The notes: a model not told the origin generated them from the letters alone. Counted from the stretch's first letter, positions 43,922-53,101 are shown. The stretch: 64,000 nt of DNA from an uncultured Lactobacillus sp. (GCA_937874185.1 CALNAK010000013.1:1-64000), one strand, 5' to 3'. Made by a program: numbers and translations.

Positions 43922-44796
43922 ATGACAAATACAAATATTCCTACGTTTAAACTAAATGATGGTACTGATATCCCATCATTTGGGTTCGGTACTTTTCAAA
44001 TCCTGCTGATGGTTCAACCTATCAAGCGGTTAAAGATGTTTTGAGATTGGGCTATCGCCATATTGATACAGCAACAGCTTACTTCAACGAGCAAGAAGTC
44101 GGACGAGCAATTAAAGATAGTGGGATTGACCGTCAACAAATTTGGGTAACTTCAAAAATGTGGTTACAAGATTATGCTTATGAAGATGCTAAGAAGGCGA
44201 TTGATACCTCACTTAACAAGTTAGGTTTAGATTATATGGATCTTTATTTACTCCATCAACCATATGGTGAAGTTGACGAAGCTTGGAAAGCTCTAGAAGA
44301 GGCTAAAGCAGCTGGTAAGATCAGATCAATTGGTGTTTCTAATATGACACCAAAGATTTGGAATCAATGGGTACCAAAGTTTGCCTCAATGCCAAGTGTT
44401 AACCAAGTTGAGTATAATCCTTATTTTCAACAAAAGGAACTACGTCAGATCTTGATGGCTGCACATGTAACATTAGAGGCTTGGGCACCACTTGGTCAAG
44501 GAAATAAGAGTTTATTTGAGGAAACGTTATTAAAGAATTTGGCTACTAAATATCAAAAAGATATCGGTCAAATTATCTTACGTTTTGAACATCAAGAAGG
44601 TGTAATTGTCTTTCCTAAATCTGTTCATGAAAGTCGAATTCAATCTAACAAAGATATCTTTGATTTTGAATTAACATCTGATGAGATGGATGCCATTCGT
44701 AATTTGGATCAGAATGGTAAGGGGATGCATGATCCTGATGCAGCTGGTGTTGCAGAAATGCTATTGAATGCTTTTGACGTTCATGCCAATGATTAA
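43922..44796 (+). pseudogene. Aldo/keto reductase with a frameshift near codon 27
   Basis: ATG 43922 follows GAGGAG and encodes MTNTNIPTFKLNDGTDIPSFGFGTFQ. The frame then breaks near 44000-44003, where one base appears missing, and resumes as PADGSTYQAVKDVLRLGYRHIDTATAY, open to 44796. The rest is a complete NADPH-dependent AKR: catalytic Asp in HIDTA, Tyr in AYFNEQ, Lys in TSKMW, His in LLHQPYG, and the cofactor loop FPKSVHESR. A shortened product from an internal start would lack the first barrel strand. Either a recent pseudogene or a sequencing error. Confidence 0.8.
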
Positions 44797-44806
44797 ATAG
44801 ATAAGT

Positions 44807-44846
44807 AAAAATCCGTGTTGTCCTTTAATAGAACAACGCGGATTTC
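44807..44846. terminator. Terminator after the aldo/keto reductase
   Basis: AAATCCGTGTTGT pairs with ACAACGCGGATTT around a 12-nt loop, followed by TCTT. It is shared with the truncated minus-strand gene next to it. Confidence 0.7.
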
Positions 44847-44861
44847 TTATTGTTGAAGTAA

Positions 44862-44936
44862 TTAACTGAAATTAAAAATTGCAGTGATAAAAGTTGCAGC
44901 ACCTAAAAAGATACCTGGAATATTAGCCCAAATAAT
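44862..44936 (-). pseudogene. 3' remnant of a membrane-protein gene cut by the IS
   Basis: The minus strand reads TIIWANIPGIFLGAATFITAIFN then a TAA at 44862-44864, a hydrophobic C-terminal tail of a lost membrane protein. It is cut exactly at the IS left end (44937). No continuation is seen beyond the right IS end, so the rest was deleted. Family not identifiable. Confidence 0.5.
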
Positions 44937-44945
44937 GGTTCTTCC

Positions 44946-46535
44946 TTAAGTTTGGTTATTGAGCATTAAAGTTTTTAAGTCAAATCCATTAAGAGTTGCC
45001 TGAAATGCTAGGTAGCTCTTTTTAAATAAATTGACTAATCCGCTTCTACCGTATAAACTTCGTTTAATTAGTTTGAACTTGTTATTATTTCCTTCGACAA
45101 AGCCAGAACTAATGTCCATAGATATCGTGCAGTCCACTGATGCGATATCTTTTTTTATATGATCACAGAATCCCGATATAAATGTATCCTTGTATTTTTC
45201 TAAAAATGAATCCATTGTTCTAGGATCATTCCCCATCAAGGATGTATGAAAGTCATCATAAATAGAAACAATTAACTCCAATATTGGATATTCTCTTTCA
45301 ATAGTTACCAAAACATTATCTGGATTTACCATAAAAAGTTCTTTAAATATTGTTTTACGAGTTATAACAACAATATCTTCTGGATAAGTTAATTCTTTGA
45401 AACTCAGTACTCCTTGTGGTTTTCTTTCTGGAAAGTTGTCCTTTTCTATACAATAAATATAATTTTGCAATGTATTATTACTTCCGTGATATCCCTTGGA
45501 TATCACATAGAAGTAAATAATATTATGTTTAGGTAGTTGTCCATAACTGTTTTTTCTTTTCTTATAAGTAATGGGACGTTTTAAAGCATAGACTTCTTCC
45601 CAGCTCATTCTTAGATATTTACGGACAGTACCTGTACCTAGATTGAACTTAACAGATGCTTTCTTTATCGATTGTGTATTCAAAGAATAATTTGTTTTTA
45701 TAGTTCTAATCAAATTTTGCTTTTTCTCACGATTCTTTTTTTAAGACATGATTGTCTTCTATAAATATCTTTGAGGGAATTTCTTTTTTTAATATTGGAT
45801 ATAAATTGTCTAACAAATCTTGTAAAAGATGGAAACGGTCGGCCACTTGTATACAATTAGGTAATACTTCGCGTATGGCCTTTGCATACGCATTATCTCT
45901 ATCACGAGCGATTACTCTAATTTTTTTATGTTTCTGTAACCATGTTTTCAACTCGATTCCTTTTCTACCGGATAATAACGCTATTAAGTGATGATCTGTA
46001 AGATCATAAATAGCAGTATCATAAGTTCTACCTTTTCGAACGGCTACATCGTCGATGCCTACGGCTGCGACATCAGAATCATCCTTAAATTCAAGCTTAT
46101 CGTATAGTTTTTTAATAGAATCATCACTTATTTTTACACCTAATAAAGATAAAACTCGGCTAGCGCCCTCGTTACTTAAAAATATCGAAACGCCTAATAT
46201 AAGCATATTTAGATTGTCAGTACGAACTTGATTAGTACCGGCAAATGGAAGCTTTTCCGCAAATATATATTGTGGGCAATTAACGTTAAGACAATAATAT
46301 TTGTAGGCGTCTACATCTATGTAAGTTGTTTTATCGTGGATTGGAGTATCTTGAAGTACTCTGCGTTAGGTAGAGGAAACTCTAATAGATTTAGTTCCAC
46401 AAAGCGGACAATTGCAAGCATGTGACCTTGATTTAATTTTGATCAATAAACAATTTTTGCTTTCTTCGATATCGTATATGAAGTAATTTTTACCGAAGAG
46501 AAATTCGTTATAATTAAATTCTTTATATTTTGCCA
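44946..46535 (-). pseudogene. ISL3-family transposase, broken by a stop and a frameshift
   Basis: It begins at ATG 46535 as MAKYKEFNYNEFLFGKNYFIY with the zinc-finger-like CNCPLCG, then hits an in-frame TAA after RVSST (near 46365). The frame reopens with a second Cys pair (YCLNVNC) and the DDE-type region DVAAVGIDDVAVRKGRTYDT, VIARDRDNAYAKAIREVLPNC and VADRFHLLQDL. At an A7 run near 45740 the frame shifts, and the C-terminal 255 residues continue (FVEGNNNKFKLIKRSLYGRSG, a typical ISL3 ending). At least two lesions make it non-functional. Confidence 0.8.
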
Positions 46536-46585
46536 TTAGAAAGCCTTCTTCTCAACAAAGTATAAATTGATAAAAGTTCAAAAAG

Positions 46586-46629
46586 AAAAGGTTGTACACA
46601 CTGGAAATTTCCAGTATGTACAACCTTTT
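46586..46629. terminator. Terminator-like hairpin inside the IS upstream of the transposase
   Basis: AAAAGGTTGTACA (46586-46598) pairs with TGTACAACCTTTT (46617-46629), with CTGGAAATTTCCAG as apical palindrome. Placed before the transposase, it would block read-through from flanking genes into the element. Confidence 0.65.
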
Positions 46630-46652
46630 AACTTTTTAAGTCTACCTATTCT

Positions 46653-46696
46653 AACCTAACTTAAGGAAGAACCTTTTTAAAGTTTGTAGCCTTTTT
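46653..46696 (-). repeat. Right copy of the 43-bp inverted repeat
   Basis: Read on the minus strand: AAAAAAGGCTACAAACTTT, 5 nt, GGTTCTTCCTTAAGTTAGGTT. It matches 43182-43224 in inverted orientation. It includes the IS right end plus flank that would otherwise belong to the clpE 3' region. Confidence 0.6.
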
Positions 46697-46707
46697 TAAA
46701 AGCACCT

Positions 46708-48918
46708 TTAATTTGTAGATTCCTTCGTATCAGGTGCACTATACTTAGAAATTTTAATTTCACCTTTGACAATGCTTGCTTGTAATTCTTTATCCTTAGG
46801 ATTATCTAAGAAGTAATCAGCAACCTTGTCTTCAATTTGTTCTTCAATCACACGACGGAGTGGACGAGCACCCATAGCAGGATTGAATCCCAAATCGACT
46901 AATTTATCTTTAGCGTCCTTAGTAACATGAATGCTCAAACCTTGGTCAGCAATCATACTATTAGTATCAGCTAACATTAAATCAACAATCTTGAGTAAAT
47001 TATCTTTAGTCAATGAGTTGAATTCAACGATACCATCAAATCTGTTCAAGAATTCTGGTTTAAAGAATTCTGACAACTTATCCATAACTGAATGAGTATT
47101 ACCATTTGATTCAGCACCGAAACCAACATTAGCTTCTTGCAAACCTTGTCCGGCGTTAGATGTCATGATAATGATAGTATCTTTGAAACTAACAGTTCTA
47201 CCTTGAGAATCAGTCAAACGACCATCATCAAGAATCTGCAAGAACATGTGCATAACATCTGGATGGGCCTTTTCGATTTCATCTAATAAGATCAAGCTGT
47301 ATGGATTACGACGAACCTTTTCAGTCAATTGACCAGCTTCTTCGTAACCAACATACCCTGGAGGTGAGCCGATTAACTTAGAAACTGAATGTTTCTCCAT
47401 GTACTCAGACATATCGAATCTAATCATTGAATCCTCTGAACCGAATAGTTCACGAGCCAATTGTTTTGCAAGTTCAGTCTTACCAACACCAGTAGGTCCT
47501 ACGAATAGGAATGAACCGATTGGACGACCAGACTTATTGAAACCAACTCTGTTACGACGAATTGCACGGGCAACATCACCGACAGCTTTATCTTGGCCAA
47601 TGATATGACCCTTGATATTTGATTCCAAATCTTTTAATTGAGTTTGTTCGTTGGATTGTAATTCACCAACAGGGATGTTAGTTTTCTCTTCAACGATTTT
47701 TTCAATTTGTTTTTCATCAACAATAGACTTGTCAACAGGTTCGTTAGCAGCACCATTCTTCATTTCTTGGAACTTAGTAACTTGATCACGATAATAAGCG
47801 GCTTTTTCATAATCTTCATTACGAAGGGCAGCTTGTTTCTGAACTTCTGCGTCCGAAATCTTGTTATCTAAGTCAGAGATATCAACATGATTGATTTGTA
47901 AGTTCTTCTTTGAACCAGCTTCATCAATCAAATCGATAGCCTTATCAGGCAAGAAACGATCTTGAATGTAACGTGCTGATAATTGAGCAGCAGCCTTAAT
48001 AGCTTCGTTAGAGTATTTTACGTGGTGATAGGCTTCATATTTAGGTTGTAGACCCTTAAGGATTTGAACAGTTTCCTCAACAGTAGGTTCATTAACTTGA
48101 ACGGGTTGGAGACGACGTTCCAAAGCTGAGTCTTTTTCAATTGTGCGATATTCGTTTAGTGTTGTAGCACCAACAAGTTGTAGGTCGCCACGGGCTAGGG
48201 CAGGCTTCAATACGTTACCTGCATCCATTCCGCCTTCAGCGTTACCAGCACCGACAATTTCATGGATTTCATCAATGAATAAGATGATTTCCTTATTTTT
48301 TTGTAGTTCGGTAATCAATTGTTGCATTCTTTGCTCAAATTGACCACGAACTCCAGTACCTTGAACTAATGAAACTACGTCTAAACGTACGACACGCTTA
48401 TGTTGTAGTTTCTCAGGTACATCGCCGTCGACAATCTTTTGTGCAAGACCCTCAACAACAGCGGTTTTACCAACACCTGCTTCACCAATTAGAACAGGGT
48501 TGTTTTTTGTTCTTCTATTTAGTATTTCGATTACTCGGTTGATTTCCTTGTCACGACCAATAACGGGATCGATTTGTCCTTTTTTAGCAAGGGCAGTAAG
48601 GTCGACACCATATTGATCTAAGACTCCGTTACCTCGTGGACGACGGCCGTTATTATTGTTGCCGCCTCCAGTTTGGGTTTGGGGACCTTGTTGCTCAAAT
48701 GCGTTAGGTTGTTGTGCACCGTTTAAGGCGTTGAACAAGTCTTCGAAACTTGAGAACCCACCGGATGGATTTTGTGCCATATTATTCATACCTTCATTAG
48801 CTTGATTTCTTAATTGTTGATAACAGTTCTGACAGAGGTTGATTTCTGTCCGTTGTCCGTTAACACTTGTGTACAAGTGAATCGTTGCTTCATTCTTATG
48901 ACAATTCTGACAAAGCAT
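46708..48918 (-). CDS. clpE: ATP-dependent Clp protease ATP-binding subunit ClpE
   Basis: 736 residues from ATG 48918 (AAGGTGGGG upstream). The N-terminal zinc finger has Cys3, Cys6, Cys29 and Cys32, the ClpE hallmark. A Gly/Asn-rich linker follows, then AAA-1 with Walker A GEAGVGKT and Walker B LFIDEIHE, a UVR domain (about residues 380-420, YEKAAYYRDQV), and AAA-2 with GPTGVGKTE and LLDEIEKAHPDVM. It unfolds stress-damaged proteins for ClpP. A CIRCE operator overlaps its promoter, indicating HrcA control. The gene was probably longer spaced from its 3' neighbour before the IS-related rearrangement. Confidence 0.96.
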   Translation of the reverse strand: MLCQNCHKNEATIHLYTSVNGQRTEINLCQNCYQQLRNQANEGMNNMAQNPSGGFSSFEDLFNALNGAQQPNAFEQQGPQTQTGGGNNNNGRRPRGNGVLDQYGVDLTALAKKGQIDPVIGRDKEINRVIEILNRRTKNNPVLIGEAGVGKTAVVEGLAQKIVDGDVPEKLQHKRVVRLDVVSLVQGTGVRGQFEQRMQQLITELQKNKEIILFIDEIHEIVGAGNAEGGMDAGNVLKPALARGDLQLVGATTLNEYRTIEKDSALERRLQPVQVNEPTVEETVQILKGLQPKYEAYHHVKYSNEAIKAAAQLSARYIQDRFLPDKAIDLIDEAGSKKNLQINHVDISDLDNKISDAEVQKQAALRNEDYEKAAYYRDQVTKFQEMKNGAANEPVDKSIVDEKQIEKIVEEKTNIPVGELQSNEQTQLKDLESNIKGHIIGQDKAVGDVARAIRRNRVGFNKSGRPIGSFLFVGPTGVGKTELAKQLARELFGSEDSMIRFDMSEYMEKHSVSKLIGSPPGYVGYEEAGQLTEKVRRNPYSLILLDEIEKAHPDVMHMFLQILDDGRLTDSQGRTVSFKDTIIIMTSNAGQGLQEANVGFGAESNGNTHSVMDKLSEFFKPEFLNRFDGIVEFNSLTKDNLLKIVDLMLADTNSMIADQGLSIHVTKDAKDKLVDLGFNPAMGARPLRRVIEEQIEDKVADYFLDNPKDKELQASIVKGEIKISKYSAPDTKESTN

Positions 48919-48956
48919 ACGCACCCCACCTTTCCTTTTGATCAGGATACAACGGT

Positions 48957-48992
48957 AGTATATAATTAGCACTCGACTAATGCAAGTGCTAA
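48957..48992 (-). promoter_or_regulatory. CIRCE (HrcA) operator overlapping the clpE promoter
   Basis: TTAGCACTC (48966-48974), a 9-bp spacer, then AAGTGCTAA (48984-48992): CIRCE consensus except A for G at the first base of the right arm. On the minus strand, -35 TTGCAT (48985-48980) and -10 TATACT (48962-48957) with 17-bp spacing sit across it, so HrcA binding would occlude RNA polymerase. I see no clear CtsR heptad repeat in the leader. Confidence 0.88.
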
Positions 48993-49070
48993 GTCTTGAA
49001 ATGAAAAAATTTTATTTAATTAATGGTACGAAAAAATATTTTTTCAATTTTCCTTGAAAAGTTTTAATAA

Positions 49071-49109
49071 TATAAACGCTTTCAGACACAAGGGTTGTAA
49101 GCGTTAAAC
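49071..49109 (+). promoter_or_regulatory. Two cre-like sites upstream of ptsHI
   Basis: TATAAACGCTTTCA (49071-49084) has one mismatch to the cre consensus. TGTAAGCGTTAAAC (49096-49109) has two mismatches, both at its 3' end. They lie 25 bp apart in the clpE-ptsH divergent region and could affect either gene. The remaining part of this 325-bp gap holds a possible ptsH promoter (TTGTGA near 49155, TAAATT 17 nt on). Confidence 0.5.
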
Positions 49110-49243
49110 GTCTTATCATACTTGACTTATATCGACTTTTTTTAAGCAAAGCCCTTGTGAAAAATTAAAGATAATGGTAAATTAATTAGTGAATATTTGT
49201 AGGTTTACTACAGAATTTTATATTATATGGTGAGGTATTAATT

Positions 49244-49510
49244 ATGGAAAAGAAAGAATTTCACATTATTGCAGAAACAGGAATCCACGCACGTCCAGCT
49301 ACTATGCTAGTACAAACAGCAAGTAAATTTAGCTCAGACATTAACATTGAATTCTCTGGCAAATCAGTCAACTTGAAGTCAATCATGGGTGTTATGTCAC
49401 TTGGTGTTGGCCAAGGTGCTGACGTTACAATCTCAGCTGATGGTGACGATGCTGCTGATGCAGTTGCTGCTATCGGAGACACAATGACAAAGGAAGGATT
49501 GGCAGAATAA
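49244..49510 (+). CDS. ptsH: Phosphocarrier protein HPr
   Basis: 88 residues, the standard HPr length. His15 in ETGIHARPA receives phosphate from PEP via EI. Ser46 in LKSIMGVMSLG is the HprK site that makes HPr-Ser-P, the CcpA co-repressor. It is central to PTS uptake and to the catabolite control implied by the cre sites in this window. GTGAGG precedes ATG 49244. Its TAA overlaps the next ATG (TAATG), so it is translationally coupled to ptsI. Confidence 0.97.
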   Translation: MEKKEFHIIAETGIHARPATMLVQTASKFSSDINIEFSGKSVNLKSIMGVMSLGVGQGADVTISADGDDAADAVAAIGDTMTKEGLAE

Positions 49511-51234
49511 TGGTTAAAACTATTAAAGGGATTGCAGCTAGTGATGGTATCGCTACTGCAGAAGCATACCTTTTAGTTCAACCAGATTTGTCTTTCACTA
49601 AGAAAAGTATTTCAGATGCTGATGCAGAAATCGGTCGTCTAAAGGATGCTATTTCAACATCAGATAACGAGCTTACTAAAATTAGAGATACCGCTAAGGA
49701 ATCTCTAGGTGAAGAGGAAGCTCAAGTTTTTGATGCTCACAAGATGATTTTGGCTGATCCAGAATTTACGGGTGCAGTAGAAAAAGAAATCCAAGATAAG
49801 ACTGTTAATGCTGAACAAGCATTACACGATATATCTGAAAACTTCATTGCAATTTTTGAAGGTATGACAGATAACCCATACATGCAAGAAAGAGCAGCCG
49901 ATGTCCGTGACGTTACAAAACGTGTTATGGCTCATTTACTAGGTGTTGATTTACCAAATCCAGCTTTGATCGACCATCAAGTCGTTATCATTGCTCATGA
50001 TTTGACACCTAGTGATACAGCTCAACTAAATAAGAAGTATGTTAAAGGTTTTGCTACTGATATAGGTGGACGTACAGCCCACTCAGCTATCATGGCACGT
50101 TCTCTTGAATTACCAGCTGTTGTTGGTACAGATACAGTTACAACTGATATTAAAGAGGGTGACCAAGTTATTGTTGATGGTTTAAACGGTTCAGTTATCG
50201 TTAAACCTTCAGATGACGAAGTCAAACATTATACTGAATTAGCTAAGAATTTTGCTGACGAAAAAGCAGAATGGGAAAAATTAAAGGACGAACCTTCAGT
50301 TACTGCTGATGGCAAGCACTTTGATATTGCTGCTAATATCGGTACTCCTGATGACTTACAAGGTGTTGTTGATAATGGCGCCGAAGGTGTTGGTTTGTAT
50401 CGTACAGAATTCCTATACATGCAATCAGAAAGCCTTCCAACAGAAGAGGATCAATTCAAAGCCTACAAGAAAGTTCTTGAAGGTATGAAGGGTAAATCTG
50501 TTGTTGTACGTACTATGGATATTGGTGGGGACAAGCATTTACCATACTTGCCACTTCCAGAAGAAATGAACCCATTCTTAGGTTACCGTGCTATCCGTAT
50601 CAGTTTGGATAGACAAGAAATCTTTAGAACACAACTAAGAGCTTTGCTTCGTGCATCTGCTTTTGGTAACTTGCGTATCATGTTCCCTATGATTGGTACA
50701 TTGCAAGAGTTCAGAGATGCCAAGAAGGTATTCGAAGAAGAAAAAGCTAAGTTAGTTAAAGACGGTGTTAAGGTTTCTGACGACATTCAATTAGGAATGA
50801 TGATGGAAGTTCCAGCCGCTGCTGTTTTGGCAGATCAATTTGCTAAAGAAGTTGACTTCTTCAGTATTGGTACTAACGACTTAATTCAATACACTATGGC
50901 TGCTGATCGTGGTAACGAACACGTTTCATACCTATATCAACCATACAATCCTTCAATTTTGAGACTGATCAAGCATGTTATTGAATCAGCTCATAAAGAA
51001 GGCAAGTGGGCTGGTATGTGTGGTGAAGCTGCCGGTGATAACACAATGCTTCCATTGCTATTGAGCATGGGTCTTGATGAGTACTCAATGAGTGCCACAT
51101 CAGTACTTCGTGTAAGAAGCTTGATGAAGAAGTTAAGCACAAAGGATCTTGCTAGTTTAGCTGACCGTGCTGTTAACGAATCAATCACTAACGAAGATAA
51201 TATCAAACTTGTTAAAGAATACTTGAACAAGTAA
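49510..51234 (+). CDS. ptsI: PTS enzyme I (phosphoenolpyruvate-protein phosphotransferase)
   Basis: 574 residues, full length. The N-terminal HPr-binding/swivel domain has phospho-His191 in TDIGGRTAHSAIMARS. The C-terminal PEP-binding barrel carries YRTEFLYM, RTMDIGGDK, FSIGTNDLIQYTMA and the active-site Cys in WAGMCGEAAGD. It starts the PTS phosphate relay to HPr. It overlaps ptsH by one base in a two-gene operon closed by the terminator at 51245. Confidence 0.97.
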   Translation: MVKTIKGIAASDGIATAEAYLLVQPDLSFTKKSISDADAEIGRLKDAISTSDNELTKIRDTAKESLGEEEAQVFDAHKMILADPEFTGAVEKEIQDKTVNAEQALHDISENFIAIFEGMTDNPYMQERAADVRDVTKRVMAHLLGVDLPNPALIDHQVVIIAHDLTPSDTAQLNKKYVKGFATDIGGRTAHSAIMARSLELPAVVGTDTVTTDIKEGDQVIVDGLNGSVIVKPSDDEVKHYTELAKNFADEKAEWEKLKDEPSVTADGKHFDIAANIGTPDDLQGVVDNGAEGVGLYRTEFLYMQSESLPTEEDQFKAYKKVLEGMKGKSVVVRTMDIGGDKHLPYLPLPEEMNPFLGYRAIRISLDRQEIFRTQLRALLRASAFGNLRIMFPMIGTLQEFRDAKKVFEEEKAKLVKDGVKVSDDIQLGMMMEVPAAAVLADQFAKEVDFFSIGTNDLIQYTMAADRGNEHVSYLYQPYNPSILRLIKHVIESAHKEGKWAGMCGEAAGDNTMLPLLLSMGLDEYSMSATSVLRVRSLMKKLSTKDLASLADRAVNESITNEDNIKLVKEYLNK

Positions 51235-51244
51235 TTATATAGTT

Positions 51245-51277
51245 AAAAAGAGCTCACTTAGGTGGGCTCTTTTTTTG
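51245..51277 (+). terminator. Terminator of ptsHI
   Basis: AAAAAGAGCTCAC (51245-51257) pairs with GTGGGCTCTTTTTTT ending at 51277. Compact GC stem plus T7. Confidence 0.85.
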
Positions 51278-51377
51278 TGTTCTTTGATATCTTTGTTAAT
51301 CTAGGTAGAAATAGTTGTATTTTTGATAAAACAGACGGTAAAATTTTAGTTATATTAGCAATCAAAGGGTGTCACGA

Positions 51378-52133
51378 ATGAAATTAAAAGTAATAATCAT
51401 TACGGTATTAAGTATTTTTCTCTTAGCTGGATGTTCAAATAAACAGAATTCAATCCATCAAGATACAAAAGTTGAATATGAAAAAAGAGTTAAATTAATT
51501 GAGTCCAATCGCAAAAATTGGGATGAAAAGATTAAGAAAGCAAAAAAGCTGGATCAATCAAAATTTAAAAATAATTTCACGACTGTTCCAAGCAGATATA
51601 ATGATGAAGATATGTCATTAGCCAGATTGAAGAGTGGCAATCAGTTCGTGATTGAAGGTCAAGTAATCAATTTAACGCCGATGTTTAATGTCCAACTGGC
51701 ACCAGAAACGAAAGCAACTATATATGTTAAAAAGGTTATTAGTGGTGATAAATCGTTACAAGGGGAAAACATTTACACTGAATTTTCAGGAGGTTTGACT
51801 AAGGCAAAGGACCTCTACACTAATTTTGGCATTACTGATCCTAAACAGATTGTTTATGATGAGAAAGCAACTTTTCCAATGCCAAAGATTGGTAACTATG
51901 TAGTTATGGGAATGAATCGGTATCAACCTGAGGATGATAAGCAACAATCCAGATATCAACATGTTGGACTGACAACGAAGAATTTTTATCCTATCAATAA
52001 TTCTGAAGTAACATTCTGGGTTAAGGATAATGATAAATTTAGATTGAATAACCCAGCTTTTTATCATAAAGGTATTAAGAAAGATTATCCTAATATTTTT
52101 AAATTGACCAAAGAGTTAAATAAATTGTTATAG
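51378..52133 (+). CDS. Small secreted lipoprotein of unknown function
   Basis: 251 residues from ATG 51378 (AAGGGTG upstream). Lipoprotein signal peptide with lipobox LLAGCS, lipidated Cys at about residue 19. The mature part is Lys-rich. It has a beta-strand-rich centre (GNQFVIEGQVINLTPMFNVQLAPETKATIYVKKVISG), resembling small OB-like exported domains, but I cannot name a family. Probably anchored at the outer membrane face of the cell membrane. It is followed at 66 bp by a small membrane protein and may be co-transcribed. Confidence 0.7.
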   Translation: MKLKVIIITVLSIFLLAGCSNKQNSIHQDTKVEYEKRVKLIESNRKNWDEKIKKAKKLDQSKFKNNFTTVPSRYNDEDMSLARLKSGNQFVIEGQVINLTPMFNVQLAPETKATIYVKKVISGDKSLQGENIYTEFSGGLTKAKDLYTNFGITDPKQIVYDEKATFPMPKIGNYVVMGMNRYQPEDDKQQSRYQHVGLTTKNFYPINNSEVTFWVKDNDKFRLNNPAFYHKGIKKDYPNIFKLTKELNKLL

Positions 52134-52198
52134 GTCAAGATGCAAAATTTTAAAGTATGTTAGGCTATTATAAGAAGTTTAATCAAGAGAGGGAATTA

Positions 52199-52537
52199 AT
52201 GAAAAATAAAGTCGTTCGAAACTTTGCAATGTTCGTTGCAGCTTGGCTAGTGTTTACCGTTGTCTTGAATGTTCGTAGCAATAGACCAATTTTGGCAAAC
52301 TTTCCTTGGGAAGTTCTGTTAATGCTACTATTGGCGCTGATTTTGGTAGTGACTAACTTGAGTAAACGAGTTATTTACGGAATCTATTTTGTCGTATTCT
52401 TTATTTATATGTGTATTAGGGGTGGATATTATGGATTTCCATCGTTGATTGTTTTTGCAATCATGGCGGCATTAATGTCACTGGTCACTTACTTCATAGG
52501 TACTCAATTTAGAAAAGGTAACAATATTAGTAAATAA
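52199..52537 (+). CDS. Small membrane protein of unknown function
   Basis: 112 residues from ATG 52199 (GAGAGGG 6 nt upstream); an in-frame ATG at 52157 has no ribosome site. Three or four hydrophobic segments: NFAMFVAAWLVFTVVLNV, WEVLLMLLLALILVVTNL, VIYGIYFVVFFIYMCIR, and SLIVFAIMAALMSLVTYFIG. It ends in a basic tail. No family recognised. Confidence 0.65.
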   Translation: MKNKVVRNFAMFVAAWLVFTVVLNVRSNRPILANFPWEVLLMLLLALILVVTNLSKRVIYGIYFVVFFIYMCIRGGYYGFPSLIVFAIMAALMSLVTYFIGTQFRKGNNISK

Positions 52538-52580
52538 TTTAGTAATCAAATGCGGTTGCATAATAAAAAAATAAATACAA

Positions 52581-52619
52581 AAATTGTAGGTAAAATTTAA
52601 TTTTGCCTACAATTTTTTT
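52581..52619 (+). terminator. Terminator after the lipoprotein/membrane protein pair
   Basis: AAATTGTAGGTAAAAT pairs with ATTTTGCCTACAATTT followed by T run, ending 52619. Confidence 0.8.
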
Positions 52620-52759
52620 GGTTATTTATATGTTATAAAAGAATGGAATTTCATGGCTGTATTATTGATAGGAAATCAAGCTAGACCTATAATAAAACCG
52701 ATTTAAAATAAAATTAAAAAAGTATATGAATTGGATCAGATTTATAGGGGAGCTAATTT

Positions 52760-53011
52760 ATGATGGAAGATAATTTTCCAGAAATAACATCAGTAGAAAT
52801 GTTACCGAATTTCTTTTTAAAAGTAGAATATAGCGATGGGACTAGTGAATGTACTCCTAGTATTCTGAACCAATTTATCCGACCAACATATGAGTTACCA
52901 GATTGGATGTGGCCAGATGATAATATTACTGTTTTACGCAATGAATACTTTCTAATTAATGCACGAAAGTATAATGGAAATGTTGCTTCAATAATAAATA
53001 ATAGAGAGTAA
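52760..53011 (+). CDS. Small protein, DUF2442-like
   Basis: 83 residues. ITSVEMLPNFFLKVEYSDGTSECTPSILN follows the DUF2442 pattern of an N-terminal beta-hairpin with (Y/F)xDG, though the usual C-terminal W.NG motif is replaced by YFLINARKYNG. AGGGGAG precedes the ATGATG start. DUF2442 genes often sit beside toxin-like DUF4160 genes, but no partner is visible here. Weak family call. Confidence 0.5.
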   Translation: MMEDNFPEITSVEMLPNFFLKVEYSDGTSECTPSILNQFIRPTYELPDWMWPDDNITVLRNEYFLINARKYNGNVASIINNRE

Positions 53012-53062
53012 AACAATACTTTGCTCTTTTCAAATAACCGTATAAATTCAAACATTAATAAT

Positions 53063-53100
53063 AAAATGACCACAATTCGTATTTGAATTGTGGTCGTTTT
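53063..53100. terminator. Bidirectional terminator between DUF2442-like gene and amidase
   Basis: AAAATGACCACAATTC pairs with GAATTGTGGTCGTTTT. It lies between convergent genes ending at 53011 (+) and 53102 (-). Confidence 0.8.
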
Positions 53101-53101
53101 G

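Larger units (their letters stand above)
44937..46673 (-). mobile_element. ISL3-family insertion sequence (inactive)
   Basis: 1737-bp element bounded by terminal inverted repeats GGTTCTTCCTTAAGTT(T/A)GGTT (44937-44957 and the complement at 46653-46673), 20 of 21 bases matching. It carries one minus-strand transposase that is broken. The flanking 8-mers CAAATAAT and TTTTTAAA differ, so there is no target duplication, which suggests a deletion or rearrangement next to it. ISL3 assignment rests on the transposase sequence. Confidence 0.75.

Noticed and set aside
45727..45760. Programmed frameshift at the A7 run of the transposase
   Set aside because: ISL3 transposases are normally one frame, and the same gene has an in-frame TAA upstream, so decay is the simpler reading.
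52760..53011. Toxin-antitoxin pair around the DUF2442-like gene
   Set aside because: No adjacent DUF4160 or other toxin-like frame exists. The gene is alone between two terminators.
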